A DNA stretch of 64,000 bases from Cupriavidus taiwanensis LMG 19424 (lineage in GTDB: Bacteria > Pseudomonadota > Gammaproteobacteria > Burkholderiales > Burkholderiaceae), in contig NC_010528.1 in NCBI RefSeq assembly GCF_000069785.1, positions 620,001 through 684,000 of the forward strand, in the 5' to 3' direction. Below, one piece after another: positions 34,348 through 42,380 of this stretch. A program made the translations under genes and the position numbers. Under the pieces are notes generated by a model that did not search any database, was not told where the DNA came from, and saw nothing but the letters and a program-made list of their open reading frames with translations. Every line of letters starts with the position of its first letter. Within the stretch, counting starts at the first letter, position 1.

Positions 34348-35039
34348 ACCGGCGGATGGTGGCGTCCGGTGCCGCTGCCGAAGATGCGGCCTTCGCGGAT
34401 TTCCAGCACGTGTTCGCCCAGCGCCTCGACATCGGCGGGGTCGTGCGAGATCACCAGCATCGGCACGTCCAGGCTGGCTTGCAGGGTGCGCAGCTCCGCC
34501 CGCATGCGCGCGCGCAGCGCGGGGTCCAGCGCCGAAAACGGTTCATCGAGCAGGACGATGTCGGGCTGCGCCACCAGCGCGCGCGCCAGCGCCACGCGCT
34601 GCTTCTGGCCGCCGGAGATCTCCGCCGGGTAGTTGCCGGCGATATCTGCCAGGCCGAAGGCATCGATCCAGCGCTGCGCCTGCGGATGCACAGCGCCGCG
34701 GCGCGGATTGCGCCAGCCGCGCGCCAGGCCAAAGCCGATGTTCTGGCCCACGGTCAGGTGCGGGAACAGCGCATATTCCTGGAACAGGTAGGCCACGCGG
34801 CGCTCCTGCGGACGCACGTCGATGCCGGCGTCGGCATCGAACAAGGTGCGGCCGTTCAGCACGATGCGGCCACTGTCCGGGGTCAGCAGGCCCGCAATGG
34901 CGCGCAGCGTCAGGCTCTTGCCGGCGCCCGAAGGGCCGAACAGCGCAATGCGACGGCTGGCCGAATCGAACTCGATATCCAGCCCGAAGTGGCGGTCGGC
35001 CGAGACCATCTGCTTGCGGATGCTGACGTGCATGCTCAT
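34317..35039 (-). CDS. modC: Molybdate ABC transporter ATPase ModC, short form without Mop domain
   Basis: A 240-residue ABC ATPase: Walker A FGPSGAGKS, Q-loop YLFQEYALFPHLT, signature EISGGQKQRVALARAL, Walker B IVLLDEPFSALD and H-loop LVISHD, all intact. It drives molybdate import with ModB and ModA. Typical ModC has about 350 residues with a C-terminal Mop/TOBE domain; this one stops shortly after the nucleotide-binding domain. Its 3-prime end overlaps the CYTH gene on the other strand by 31 bases. ATG 35039 is used; an ATG two codons later is equally possible. Confidence 0.9.
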   Translation of the reverse strand: MSMHVSIRKQMVSADRHFGLDIEFDSASRRIALFGPSGAGKSLTLRAIAGLLTPDSGRIVLNGRTLFDADAGIDVRPQERRVAYLFQEYALFPHLTVGQNIGFGLARGWRNPRRGAVHPQAQRWIDAFGLADIAGNYPAEISGGQKQRVALARALVAQPDIVLLDEPFSALDPALRARMRAELRTLQASLDVPMLVISHDPADVEALGEHVLEIREGRIFGSGTGRHHPPVYAPASARVA

Positions 35040-35061
35040 GGCGATCTGCGTGGCCCTTTCG

Positions 35062-35772
35062 TTAGCGGACGCGCGGGCGCAAGCGCCGGCGTTCATAGAC
35101 TTCAGCGGGATGGCGCGCGGCCGCCGGCACCAGGCGCCCGGCAATCACCAGCAGCAGCACGCAGGTGACGGAAGTCACCAGCACCAGCAGGTTGGCGGTG
35201 TTGTCGTCGCCGGCCTGGACCGCCTCGTAGATGGCCACCGACAGGGTCTGCGTGCGCCCGGGCAGGTTGCCCGCGATCATCAGCGTGGCGCCGAATTCGC
35301 CCAGCGCGCGCGCAAACGCCAGCAGCACGCCGGCGATGATGCCGCGCGCCGCCAGCGGCAGCGTGACGCGGAAGAAGATGCCGGCTTCGGGCACGCCCAG
35401 CACGCGCGCGGCGTTTTCCAGCTGGTGGTCGACGCCTTCGAAGGCAGCGCGCGCGGACTTCAGCACCAGCGGAAAGGCGACGATGGTCGAAGCCAGCACC
35501 GCCCCCTGCCAGGTAAAGACCAGTTCGATGCCCAGGCGCGCCAGCCACTCGCCGAACACGCCACGGCGCCCCACCAGCACCAGCAGGTAATAGCCCAGCA
35601 CCGTCGGCGGCAGCACCAGCGGCAGCGTCAGCACCGCGTCGACCACGTCGCGCAGCGGCGAGCGCCAGCGTGCCAGCGCCCAGGCCGCGCCGACGCCGAG
35701 CACGGCATTCAGCGCGGTGGCCCAGCCCGCCACCTTCAGCGACAGCAGCAGCGGTACCCAGACGGCATCCAT
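35062..35772 (-). CDS. modB: Molybdate ABC transporter permease ModB
   Basis: A 236-residue permease with about five membrane helices, starting MDAVWVPLLLSLKVAGWATA. It contains LPLVLPPTVLGYYLLVLVG (about 50-68) and the EAA loop ENAARVLGVPEAGIFFRVTL (about 140-159), followed by FARALGEFGATLMIAG, which is diagnostic for ModB. It lies 19 bases after modA and 22 before modC, in a single operon. Confidence 0.95.
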   Translation of the reverse strand: MDAVWVPLLLSLKVAGWATALNAVLGVGAAWALARWRSPLRDVVDAVLTLPLVLPPTVLGYYLLVLVGRRGVFGEWLARLGIELVFTWQGAVLASTIVAFPLVLKSARAAFEGVDHQLENAARVLGVPEAGIFFRVTLPLAARGIIAGVLLAFARALGEFGATLMIAGNLPGRTQTLSVAIYEAVQAGDDNTANLLVLVTSVTCVLLLVIAGRLVPAAARHPAEVYERRRLRPRVR

Positions 35773-35791
35773 GGCGTGCTTCGGCGCGGCC

Positions 35792-36559
35792 TCAGGGCTT
35801 ATGGAAGCCGAAGCGCGACAGGATCGCCTGGCCTTCCGGCGAAGCGACATAGTCGACGAACTGCGCCGCTTCCTTGGGCTGGCGCGCCTGGCTGGTGACG
35901 GCGATCGGATAGGTCACCGGCGTGCGGCTGGGCACGCGCACCGCCACCCGGACCTTGTCGGGCATCACGGTGGCGTCGGTGGCAAAGACGAAGCCGGCCT
36001 CGACCTCGCCACGCGCGACGTAGTCCAGGCTCTGGCGCACGTTCTGCGCCGGCACCCCCTTGGCGGCGACCGCGTCCCACAGCCCGGCCGCTTCCAGCGC
36101 GCCGCGGGTGTAGCGTCCCACCGGCACCGAAGCCGGGTTGCCGTAGGCGATGCGCCGGACTTCCGGGCGCGTCAGGTCCTGCAGCGAGGCGATCGGCAGC
36201 TTGCTGTCGGCCGGCACGATCAGCACCACCTGGTTGGCGGCGAAGTTGCGGCGCGAGGCTGGCGCAATCACCTTTTCGGCCTCGGCCTTGTTCATCGCCT
36301 CCTGGTCTGCGGAGGCGAATACATCCGCCGGCGCACCCTTCACGATCTGCTGCATCAGCACGTCGGAGGCGCCGAAGTTCAGCACAACATGCGTGCCGGG
36401 GTGAGCGCGCTCGTAGGACTCGGCCAGCGAGCGGAAGGCGTTGGTCAGGCTGGCCGCGGCGGATACCACCAGGTCGGCGGCGAAGACGGGCGGGGCGGCC
36501 AGCGCCAGCATCGCGGCGGCCAGCAGCAGCCCGCGGCGGCGGGAACGGAAGACAGGCAT
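35792..36559 (-). CDS. modA: Periplasmic molybdate-binding protein ModA
   Basis: A 255-residue solute-binding protein. The signal peptide MPVFRSRRRGLLLAAAMLAL runs to PPVFA at about residue 27. The mature protein starts ADLVVSAAASLTNAF and has VVLNFGASDVLMQQIVKGAP and ADVFASADQEAMNKA, the oxyanion-binding motifs of ModA. ATG at 36559 is supported by AAGGA about 6 bases upstream; an earlier in-frame ATG lacks one. It is the first gene of modABC. A ModE-type palindrome lies 72 bases upstream. Confidence 0.95.
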   Translation of the reverse strand: MPVFRSRRRGLLLAAAMLALAAPPVFAADLVVSAAASLTNAFRSLAESYERAHPGTHVVLNFGASDVLMQQIVKGAPADVFASADQEAMNKAEAEKVIAPASRRNFAANQVVLIVPADSKLPIASLQDLTRPEVRRIAYGNPASVPVGRYTRGALEAAGLWDAVAAKGVPAQNVRQSLDYVARGEVEAGFVFATDATVMPDKVRVAVRVPSRTPVTYPIAVTSQARQPKEAAQFVDYVASPEGQAILSRFGFHKP

Positions 36560-36630
36560 CGGAATCCTTGGGAAGCGGCCGCCGGCATGCAAGGCAGGCG
36601 AGACGAGGCCGGAGGGGGTGGACTGTCAGG

Positions 36631-36654
36631 CGCAATATACGTCTGTATATAGCG
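36631..36654. promoter_or_regulatory. ModE operator upstream of modABC
   Basis: CGCAATATAC (36631-36640), a GTCT spacer and GTATATAGCG (36645-36654) form an inverted repeat matching at 9 of 10 positions. This agrees with the known ModE half-site CGnTATATA. It lies 72 bases upstream of the modA start and contains TATATT/TATACA sequences that could be the -10 region on the minus strand, so bound ModE would block initiation. The cognate modE gene is in this window. Confidence 0.85.
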
Positions 36655-36782
36655 CGGCGTCAATGATGCGCCATGACGGGTATCAGCGGTATTCCAACCG
36701 GCATAAGTGCTGTATCAGGGGCTGCGAATGAACCCCCGGGGCGGGAACGGCTGGCGCCTGCGCGGCGCCAGCCTTGCCGGCT

Positions 36783-36977
36783 TCAGGCCGGCGGCGTGCC
36801 TTCCTTGAACATCGACTTCAACTGGCTGCGCAGCTCAGGCGTGTCCTGATGCTGGTGCACCGCCACCGCGTGCTGGACCGCGGCTTCGAGCAGTTCGTCC
36901 TCGCTGTCGGCGCTCAGCGCGACCGTGCAGTGGGTGTCGCTCGGATACTCGCGGCAATCGATAAACTTGCGTGCCAT
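36783..36977 (-). CDS. DUF1059 small protein
   Basis: A 64-residue protein beginning MARKFIDCREYPSDTHCTVA, the recognisable DUF1059 start, with two cysteines (8 and 17) and an alternating acidic helix (SADSEDELLEAAVQHAV). A strong AGGAGG ribosome site precedes the ATG. Function unknown; members are small, cytoplasmic and often near stress or detoxification genes. The gene stands alone between the mod promoter and the dehydrogenase gene. Confidence 0.78.
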   Translation of the reverse strand: MARKFIDCREYPSDTHCTVALSADSEDELLEAAVQHAVAVHQHQDTPELRSQLKSMFKEGTPPA

Positions 36978-37048
36978 GATGCCTCCTGACCCCGGCCCGC
37001 AGCTTGGGCTGGAACCGGTGAATCCAGTATAGGCAGGCCGCCCGGCCG

Positions 37049-37990
37049 CTACAGCACCGGCGTCAGCACCTTGCCGCCGGCCAGGAACGCGTCGAGGTTC
37101 TGCAGCGTCAGCGCGGTCATGGCGGCGCGCGTTTCGTGCGTGCCGCTGGCCACGTGCGGCGCCAGCACGACATGATCCATGGCCAGCAGCGCCGGCGGCA
37201 CGTTGGGCTCGTCCTGGAACACATCGAGGCCCGCGCCGCCCAGCCGGCCTTCTGCCAGCGCCGCGACCAGCGCCGCCTCGTCGACCACGCTGCCGCGCGA
37301 GACGTTGACCAGGATGCCGCGCGGGCCGAGCGCGTCGAGGATGTCGCGCGACACCAGCCCCGCGGTCGAAGGGCCGCCGACGGTGGCCACCACCAGGAAG
37401 TCTGCCCACGCTGCCAGCGCCTTCAGGTCCGCTTCGAAGCGCCACGGCGCGCCTTGGCGCGGGCGGCGGTTGTGGTAGGCGATTTCCATGTCGAAGCCCT
37501 GCGCGCGCCGCGCGACGATCTCGCCGATGCGGCCCAGGCCGACGATGCCCAGCTTCTTGCCGGAGACGCGCGTGGTCAGGGGGAAGCCGCCCTGCGGCCA
37601 GCGCCCGGCGCGCACGAAGCGGTCGCCATGGGCGATGCCGCGGGCCGCGTCGAGCAGCAGCCCGAAGGCGAGGTCGGCGACGCAGTCGTTGAGCACGTCG
37701 GGCGTGTTGCTGACCTGGATGCCGCGCGCGCGGGCGGCGTCCAGCGCAATCGCGTCATAGCCGACGCCGAAGCTGACGATGGCCTCCAGGCGCGGCAGCG
37801 CATCGATCAGCGCGGCACTGCAGCCGTGGCGCGCCGAGGTCACCACCACGCGTACCTGCTGTCCCTCGCCGCGCGCCCAGGCCAGCGCATCGGCCTGCTG
37901 CCACAGCGCCGCGGCGCCGTACTGTTGTTGCAGGATGGCATTGGTCTGCGGCGCGAGCGGGCCGACCTGGACGATCTGGGGAGCGGGCAT
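37049..37990 (-). CDS. D-2-hydroxyacid dehydrogenase (glyoxylate/hydroxypyruvate reductase-like)
   Basis: A 313-residue NAD(P)-dependent dehydrogenase. The dinucleotide motif is LGIVGLGRIG (about 147-156). Catalytic residues can be seen as Arg in VNVSRGSVVDE, Glu in DVFQDEPNVP and His in LAPHVASGTHE. It reduces 2-oxoacids such as glyoxylate or hydroxypyruvate, or oxidises D-2-hydroxyacids; the exact substrate is not evident. It is divergent from the deoxyribosyltransferase gene, with about 150 bases between the starts. Confidence 0.88.
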   Translation of the reverse strand: MPAPQIVQVGPLAPQTNAILQQQYGAAALWQQADALAWARGEGQQVRVVVTSARHGCSAALIDALPRLEAIVSFGVGYDAIALDAARARGIQVSNTPDVLNDCVADLAFGLLLDAARGIAHGDRFVRAGRWPQGGFPLTTRVSGKKLGIVGLGRIGEIVARRAQGFDMEIAYHNRRPRQGAPWRFEADLKALAAWADFLVVATVGGPSTAGLVSRDILDALGPRGILVNVSRGSVVDEAALVAALAEGRLGGAGLDVFQDEPNVPPALLAMDHVVLAPHVASGTHETRAAMTALTLQNLDAFLAGGKVLTPVL

Positions 37991-38140
37991 GGGTAGGAGG
38001 AGGTCGAGGCGTGAGCGGCAATGTTAGCGCAGGCGCCGGCGCCCGGCCGGACGTGGGCGCGCAAGCTGTGCGATGTTCGGGCGGCGCGTTATGCTGCAAG
38101 CCTCGCGGCCTGGCGCCGCCCCACGCTGCTTCCACGTGCC

Positions 38141-38671
38141 ATGACCACCATCTACCTCGCCGGCTTTGACGTGTTTCGCAAGGATGCGCGCGCCTGGGGC
38201 GAGCACCTCAAGGCGCTGTGCGCGGCGCATGGCTTCACCGGCCTGTATCCGCTCGACCAGTCCGCGCCCCAAGGCCTGTCCGGCCCCGACACCGCACGCT
38301 GGATCTATGACGCCAACATCGCGCTGCTGCGGCGCGCGGACCTGGTGATGGCCAACCTGGATGACTTCCGCGGCCCGGGCGAGGCGGATTCCGGCACGGC
38401 GTTCGAAGTCGGCTTTGCGGTGGCGCTGGGCAAGCCCGTGTGGGCCTACAGCACCGATGCCGGCACGCTGCGCGAGCGCGTCACGGTGGCCACCGATGCC
38501 GACGGCACGCCGCTCGATGCGCGGGGCTTTACCGTCGAGGACTTCGGGCTGGGCAAGAACCTGATGCTGGCGTGTCCGGTCCGGCTGGTGCAGGGCGGAG
38601 CGGCCGAATGCCTGGCGGCCATGGCCGCCGCCCGCCACGACATCGACGCGGCCGTCCGCGGCGGTGGCTAG
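38141..38671 (+). CDS. Nucleoside 2-deoxyribosyltransferase-like protein
   Basis: A 176-residue protein starting MTTIYLAGFDVFRKDARAWG with the YLAGF strand of the family, the conserved LVMANLDDFRGPGEADSGTA segment (active-site Asp), and FEVGFAVALGKPVWAYS, where the Glu is the expected nucleophile. It should transfer deoxyribose between bases in nucleotide salvage or clear aberrant nucleotides. Its last 4 bases overlap the convergent pqiC stop. Length and motifs fit well. Confidence 0.85.
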   Translation: MTTIYLAGFDVFRKDARAWGEHLKALCAAHGFTGLYPLDQSAPQGLSGPDTARWIYDANIALLRRADLVMANLDDFRGPGEADSGTAFEVGFAVALGKPVWAYSTDAGTLRERVTVATDADGTPLDARGFTVEDFGLGKNLMLACPVRLVQGGAAECLAAMAAARHDIDAAVRGGG

Positions 38672-39288
38672 CGCCGCAGCGCCTGCACGCCGGCCGCGAT
38701 ATCGCTGGCCGTACTCGCCACGATCTCGCGGTAGGCCGCGACTACGCCGTCGACCGCGCCCGGCGCCGGCAGCTCGGCCTGGGTCCTGCCGCTGACCACC
38801 TTGCCGTCGGGCAGCCGGCGCACGGTCCAGTTGATGGTGGCGCCGGCACGCTGGCCCACCTCGGCGTCCAGGCGCAGCACTTCGGTGGTGATGCGGTACA
38901 GCGGCTGCACGTCGGACAGCCCCTGCTGGTAGGTGTCGACCGCGCCCAGCGTGGCCTGCAGGCGCTGCGACAGCGCATCGCGCAGCTCGTCCGGCAGCGG
39001 CGCGGACCAGCGTGACAGGTCCAGCAGGCGCACGCCGGCATCGCCGCCGCTACCGTTCTGGCCATCGCGCACCACCAGTTGCGGCCGGTTGAGGCGCTCC
39101 GGCACGCGCACCGGCGCGACCTCCAGCCACAGGGTGTCGGTCGACGGCGCGGCTGCCGGCGCCGGCGCGGCAACCGGCGCCGGCCCTTGCGCCAGCGTGT
39201 AGTAGCGCGGCTCGGGCGAGGCGCAGCCTGCCAGTACCGCCGCGGCGAAGCTGGCGCAGGCCAGCGTGAGCGAAAGGCGCTTCATCAT
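38668..39288 (-). CDS. pqiC: PqiC-type lipoprotein (ABC transport auxiliary, DUF330)
   Basis: A 206-residue lipoprotein with lipobox LAGC (Cys22) after an alanine-rich signal. The mature part begins ASPEPRYYTLA, continues through an Ala/Pro linker, and has LWLEVAPVRVPERLNRPQLV and LYRITTEVLRLDAEVG. PqiC forms the outer-membrane end of the PqiABC intermembrane lipid-transport bridge. The ATG overlaps the pqiB stop by 4 bases. It is the last gene of the operon. Confidence 0.9.
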   Translation of the reverse strand: MMKRLSLTLACASFAAAVLAGCASPEPRYYTLAQGPAPVAAPAPAAAPSTDTLWLEVAPVRVPERLNRPQLVVRDGQNGSGGDAGVRLLDLSRWSAPLPDELRDALSQRLQATLGAVDTYQQGLSDVQPLYRITTEVLRLDAEVGQRAGATINWTVRRLPDGKVVSGRTQAELPAPGAVDGVVAAYREIVASTASDIAAGVQALRR

Positions 39289-40961
39289 TCTTTCTCCGGC
39301 TTGCCGCGCAGCAGCGCTTCAGGATGGCGTTCCAGGTAATCGGTGAGCGTGCGCAGCGACGTGGCGGTGCGCGTCAGCTCCTGCAGCATGCGGCGCGTAT
39401 CCTGCTGCAGCGGCGCGTCCGACGCCAGCGTGCCGTTGGCCGCGGTCAGGGTCTTGCGCGCGTCCTGCAGCGCGGCCAGCACCTGCGGCGCGACATCGCC
39501 GTTGAGCTGCTGCACCAGCTTGTCGGCGGTGGCCAGGGTCTTGTTCAGGCTGGCCACCGTGGTGCGCAGGTCCTGGCCGATCTGGTCGAACGGCACCTTG
39601 TCGATGCGGTTGACGATGTCGCCCACCTGCGCCTGCAACTGGTCGAAGGCGCCGGGGGTGGTGGGGAACTCCGGAATCGGCGCGTCCAGGTCTACCTTGA
39701 CCGGCGCCGCCTTGGGGAAGAAATCGAGCGCCACGTACAGCTGGCCGGTGAGCAGGTTGCCGGTGCGCAGCTGCGCGCGCATGCCGCGTTGCATCAGCCC
39801 CTGGATGATCTTGCGCGCGCGCTCGCGGTCTTCGACGTCGCGCTCGCGGAAGCCCATGCGCGACGGGTAAAGCTCGACCACCACCGGCATGCGGAAGGCG
39901 CGCTTCTCGCGCTGGAACTCGATGCCGATCGAACGCACCTGGCCCACCACCACGCCGCGGAAGTCCACCGGCGCACCCGGCGACAAGCCGCGCACGGACT
40001 GGTCGAAATTCAGCACCGCCAGCGTCGGCGCCAGCTCTTCCGGCTCCTTCATCGCCTCGGCCTGGTCGGCGGCCAGCAGGAACTGGGTGTTTTCGGCGGC
40101 GGCGTCGGTGGCGGTGGTGTGGTCCGGCGCCTGGAAGGCGACGCCGCCCAGCAGCACCGTCACCAGCGATTGCGTCGACAGCTTGAGGCCACCGGCGTCG
40201 AGCTTCAGGTCGACCCCGCTGGCATGCCAGAAGCGCGTGTCGGCCGTGACCAGCTTGTCATAGGGCTTGTTGACGAACACGCGCAGCGTAATGTCGCGGC
40301 CGTTGGGGTCGAGCTGGTAGGCCACCACCTGGCCGACCAGCACGCGCCGGTAATAGACCGGCGAGCCGATATCGAGCGAGCCCAGCTCGGACGCGCGCAG
40401 CACGAACTGCTTGCCGGAAGCGTCGGTGGTCACCACCGGCGGCACTTCCAGGCCCTTGAAGTCGCGCGCGGACTCATTCGACTTGCCCGCGTCGACGCCG
40501 ATATAGGCGCCGGACAGCAGCGTCTCCAGTCCCGACACGCCGCTGGCCGCGAAGCGCGGGCGCACCACCCAGAAGCGGGTGTCGGCGACCGCGAAATTCT
40601 CGGCATCCTTGCTCAGGTCGATCGTCGCCACTACATGCGAGCGGTCGCGCGCCAGCCGCACCGACTTGACCAGGCCGATATCGACGTCCTTGTAGCGCAC
40701 CGCGGTCTTGCCCGGCGTGAGGCCTTCGGCGGTACGGAAGGTGACGGTGATCTCGGGTCCGCGCGAGGCCAGCGTGTGCACCAGCAGCGAGATGCCGACC
40801 ACCGCGGCGACGATCGGGATCAGCCACACCAGCGAGGGCAGCCAGCGCGCGCGGCGGCGGCGCTCGGGCCGCGGCAGGCCGGACGGGGATGGCGAGGGGG
40901 GCGAAGGGGACGCGGAGGTCGGCATGGCGCCCGCCGGGGCTTGGTTGTCAGTGTCGGGCAT
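39285..40961 (-). CDS. pqiB: PqiB, MCE-domain intermembrane transport protein
   Basis: A 558-residue protein with a proline/serine-rich cytoplasmic start, one membrane helix (about 42-62: SLVWLIPIVAAVVGISLLVH) and three successive MCE/MlaD domains, each with an ITVTFRTAEGLTPGKTAVRY-like or SPVYYRRVLVGQVVAYQLD-like start. A C-terminal alpha-helical region follows, which in PqiB makes the needle-like tunnel. It moves lipids or hydrophobic compounds between membranes. The start overlaps pqiA2 by 14 bases and the end overlaps pqiC. Confidence 0.93.
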   Translation of the reverse strand: MPDTDNQAPAGAMPTSASPSPPSPSPSGLPRPERRRRARWLPSLVWLIPIVAAVVGISLLVHTLASRGPEITVTFRTAEGLTPGKTAVRYKDVDIGLVKSVRLARDRSHVVATIDLSKDAENFAVADTRFWVVRPRFAASGVSGLETLLSGAYIGVDAGKSNESARDFKGLEVPPVVTTDASGKQFVLRASELGSLDIGSPVYYRRVLVGQVVAYQLDPNGRDITLRVFVNKPYDKLVTADTRFWHASGVDLKLDAGGLKLSTQSLVTVLLGGVAFQAPDHTTATDAAAENTQFLLAADQAEAMKEPEELAPTLAVLNFDQSVRGLSPGAPVDFRGVVVGQVRSIGIEFQREKRAFRMPVVVELYPSRMGFRERDVEDRERARKIIQGLMQRGMRAQLRTGNLLTGQLYVALDFFPKAAPVKVDLDAPIPEFPTTPGAFDQLQAQVGDIVNRIDKVPFDQIGQDLRTTVASLNKTLATADKLVQQLNGDVAPQVLAALQDARKTLTAANGTLASDAPLQQDTRRMLQELTRTATSLRTLTDYLERHPEALLRGKPEKE

Positions 40962-41685
40962 TGTCAGGTTCCAGCGAATCCCACAGCAGGCGCGGATCGA
41001 AGCTGAGCGAGGCCAGCATGGTCAGCACCACGACCGCGCCGAAGGCGAGCGCGCCGCCGCCGGGAATGATGGTGGCCAGCGCCCCGGCCCGCACCAGCGA
41101 GGCCAGCAGCGCCACCACAAAAATATCGAGCATCGACCAGCGGCCGATCACCTCCACCAGGCCGTACAGCCGGGTCTGCTGGCGGATCCGCCAACTGGAG
41201 CGGAAATGCACGGACAGCAGCAGGAAGGTCAGGATCACCATCTTCAGCAGCGGCACGACGATGCTGGCAATCAGCACCAGCACGGCCAGCATGTGCGAGC
41301 CGGATAGCCACAGGTAGATCACGCCCGACAGGATGGTGTCCTGCTGCGTGCCGAGGATGGACTGGGTCACCATCACCGGCAGCATGTTGGCAGGAATATA
41401 GAGGATGTAGGCGGCCAGCAGGAAGGCCCAGGTGCGCGCCACGCTGTCGGGCTTGCGATGGTGCAAGGTCGCGCCGCAACGCGGGCAGGGCGAGCCTTCC
41501 AGCGTGCGCGGGCTGACCAGGTCGCAGGCGTGGCACGACACCAGGCCCAGCCGGCTGGCGGTGGGCACCTGCGGCAGCGGGGTGCTCTCGTCGTCATCGG
41601 TCAGTTCCGCCACCACGTCGCGCGCGAGCTGGCGCGGACGGGCCAGGCGGCCGGCGGGCGGCGGCGGGCGCTGCGGTTGCGTCAT
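40948..41685 (-). CDS. pqiA: PqiA-type membrane protein, second half
   Basis: A 245-residue protein with a zinc-ribbon-like CHACDLVSPRTLEGSPCPRC (about 51-70) and about four membrane helices, ending LASLSFDPRLLWDSLEPD. It corresponds to one of the two homologous halves of the fused E. coli PqiA. Here the halves are separate genes, overlapping by 4 bases. PqiA partners PqiB in the inner membrane. Confidence 0.88.
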   Translation of the reverse strand: MTQPQRPPPPAGRLARPRQLARDVVAELTDDDESTPLPQVPTASRLGLVSCHACDLVSPRTLEGSPCPRCGATLHHRKPDSVARTWAFLLAAYILYIPANMLPVMVTQSILGTQQDTILSGVIYLWLSGSHMLAVLVLIASIVVPLLKMVILTFLLLSVHFRSSWRIRQQTRLYGLVEVIGRWSMLDIFVVALLASLVRAGALATIIPGGGALAFGAVVVLTMLASLSFDPRLLWDSLEPDNARH

Positions 41686-42380
41686 CGGCGCTCCTCGTCC
41701 GCCGCCGCGGCGTTGTCATCCGGCGTTTCGAGATGGCGCCACAGGTCGCGTGGATCGAACGACAGCATCGCCGCCAGCACGATCACCAGCGCGGCGAACG
41801 ACCACAGCGCGATGCCCGGCAGCACGCGTGCCATGGTCGAGAGCTTCACCAGCGTCACCAGCACGCCGATCATGAAGACCTCGATCATGCCCCACGGCCG
41901 GGTCTGGCGGATGCCGCGCACGATGCGGTCGAAGCCGGCCGGCATGCGGTGCTGCGCCATCGGCACCAGCAGGTAGATCATCATCAGCAATTCGGACAGC
42001 GGGAACAGGATGGTGGTGGCGAACACCAGCGCGGCCACCAGCGCCATCTGGTCCGCATAGAGCGCCTGCACCGCGCCCAGCAGCGTGGTCTGCGTGCGCA
42101 CTCCTTTCAGGTCCATCTCGACGATGGGGTAGGCGTTGGAGATCAGGAACAGGACCAGCGCGGTGATCACCAGCGGCAGCAGGCGCTGGTACTGGCGCCG
42201 GCTCTCGCGGTAGAGCTGGCCGCCGCAGCGCAGGCACAGCGCGCGTTCGCCGGGGGAGATTGGCGTGCGCTCGTAGACGGCGTCGCAGTATTCGCACGCC
42301 ACCAGCCGGTGCAGCGCGGCCGGCGAGGTGTCGGGCAGCAGGGGGTCGGGCCGCGCACCGGGCGCGTCGTGTGCCGCCAT
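41682..42380 (-). CDS. pqiA: PqiA-type membrane protein, first half
   Basis: A 232-residue protein with its own four-Cys ribbon (CEYCDAVYERTPISPG..CLRC, about 29-52) and about four membrane helices. LLPLVITALVLFLISNAYPI (68-87) and SNAYPIVEMDLKGVR are typical PqiA motifs, and LSFDPRDLWRHLETPD mirrors the end of the second half. The ATG at 42380 touches the stop of the AI-2E-family gene (TGATG), so translation is coupled. Confidence 0.9.
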   Translation of the reverse strand: MAAHDAPGARPDPLLPDTSPAALHRLVACEYCDAVYERTPISPGERALCLRCGGQLYRESRRQYQRLLPLVITALVLFLISNAYPIVEMDLKGVRTQTTLLGAVQALYADQMALVAALVFATTILFPLSELLMMIYLLVPMAQHRMPAGFDRIVRGIRQTRPWGMIEVFMIGVLVTLVKLSTMARVLPGIALWSFAALVIVLAAMLSFDPRDLWRHLETPDDNAAAADEERR

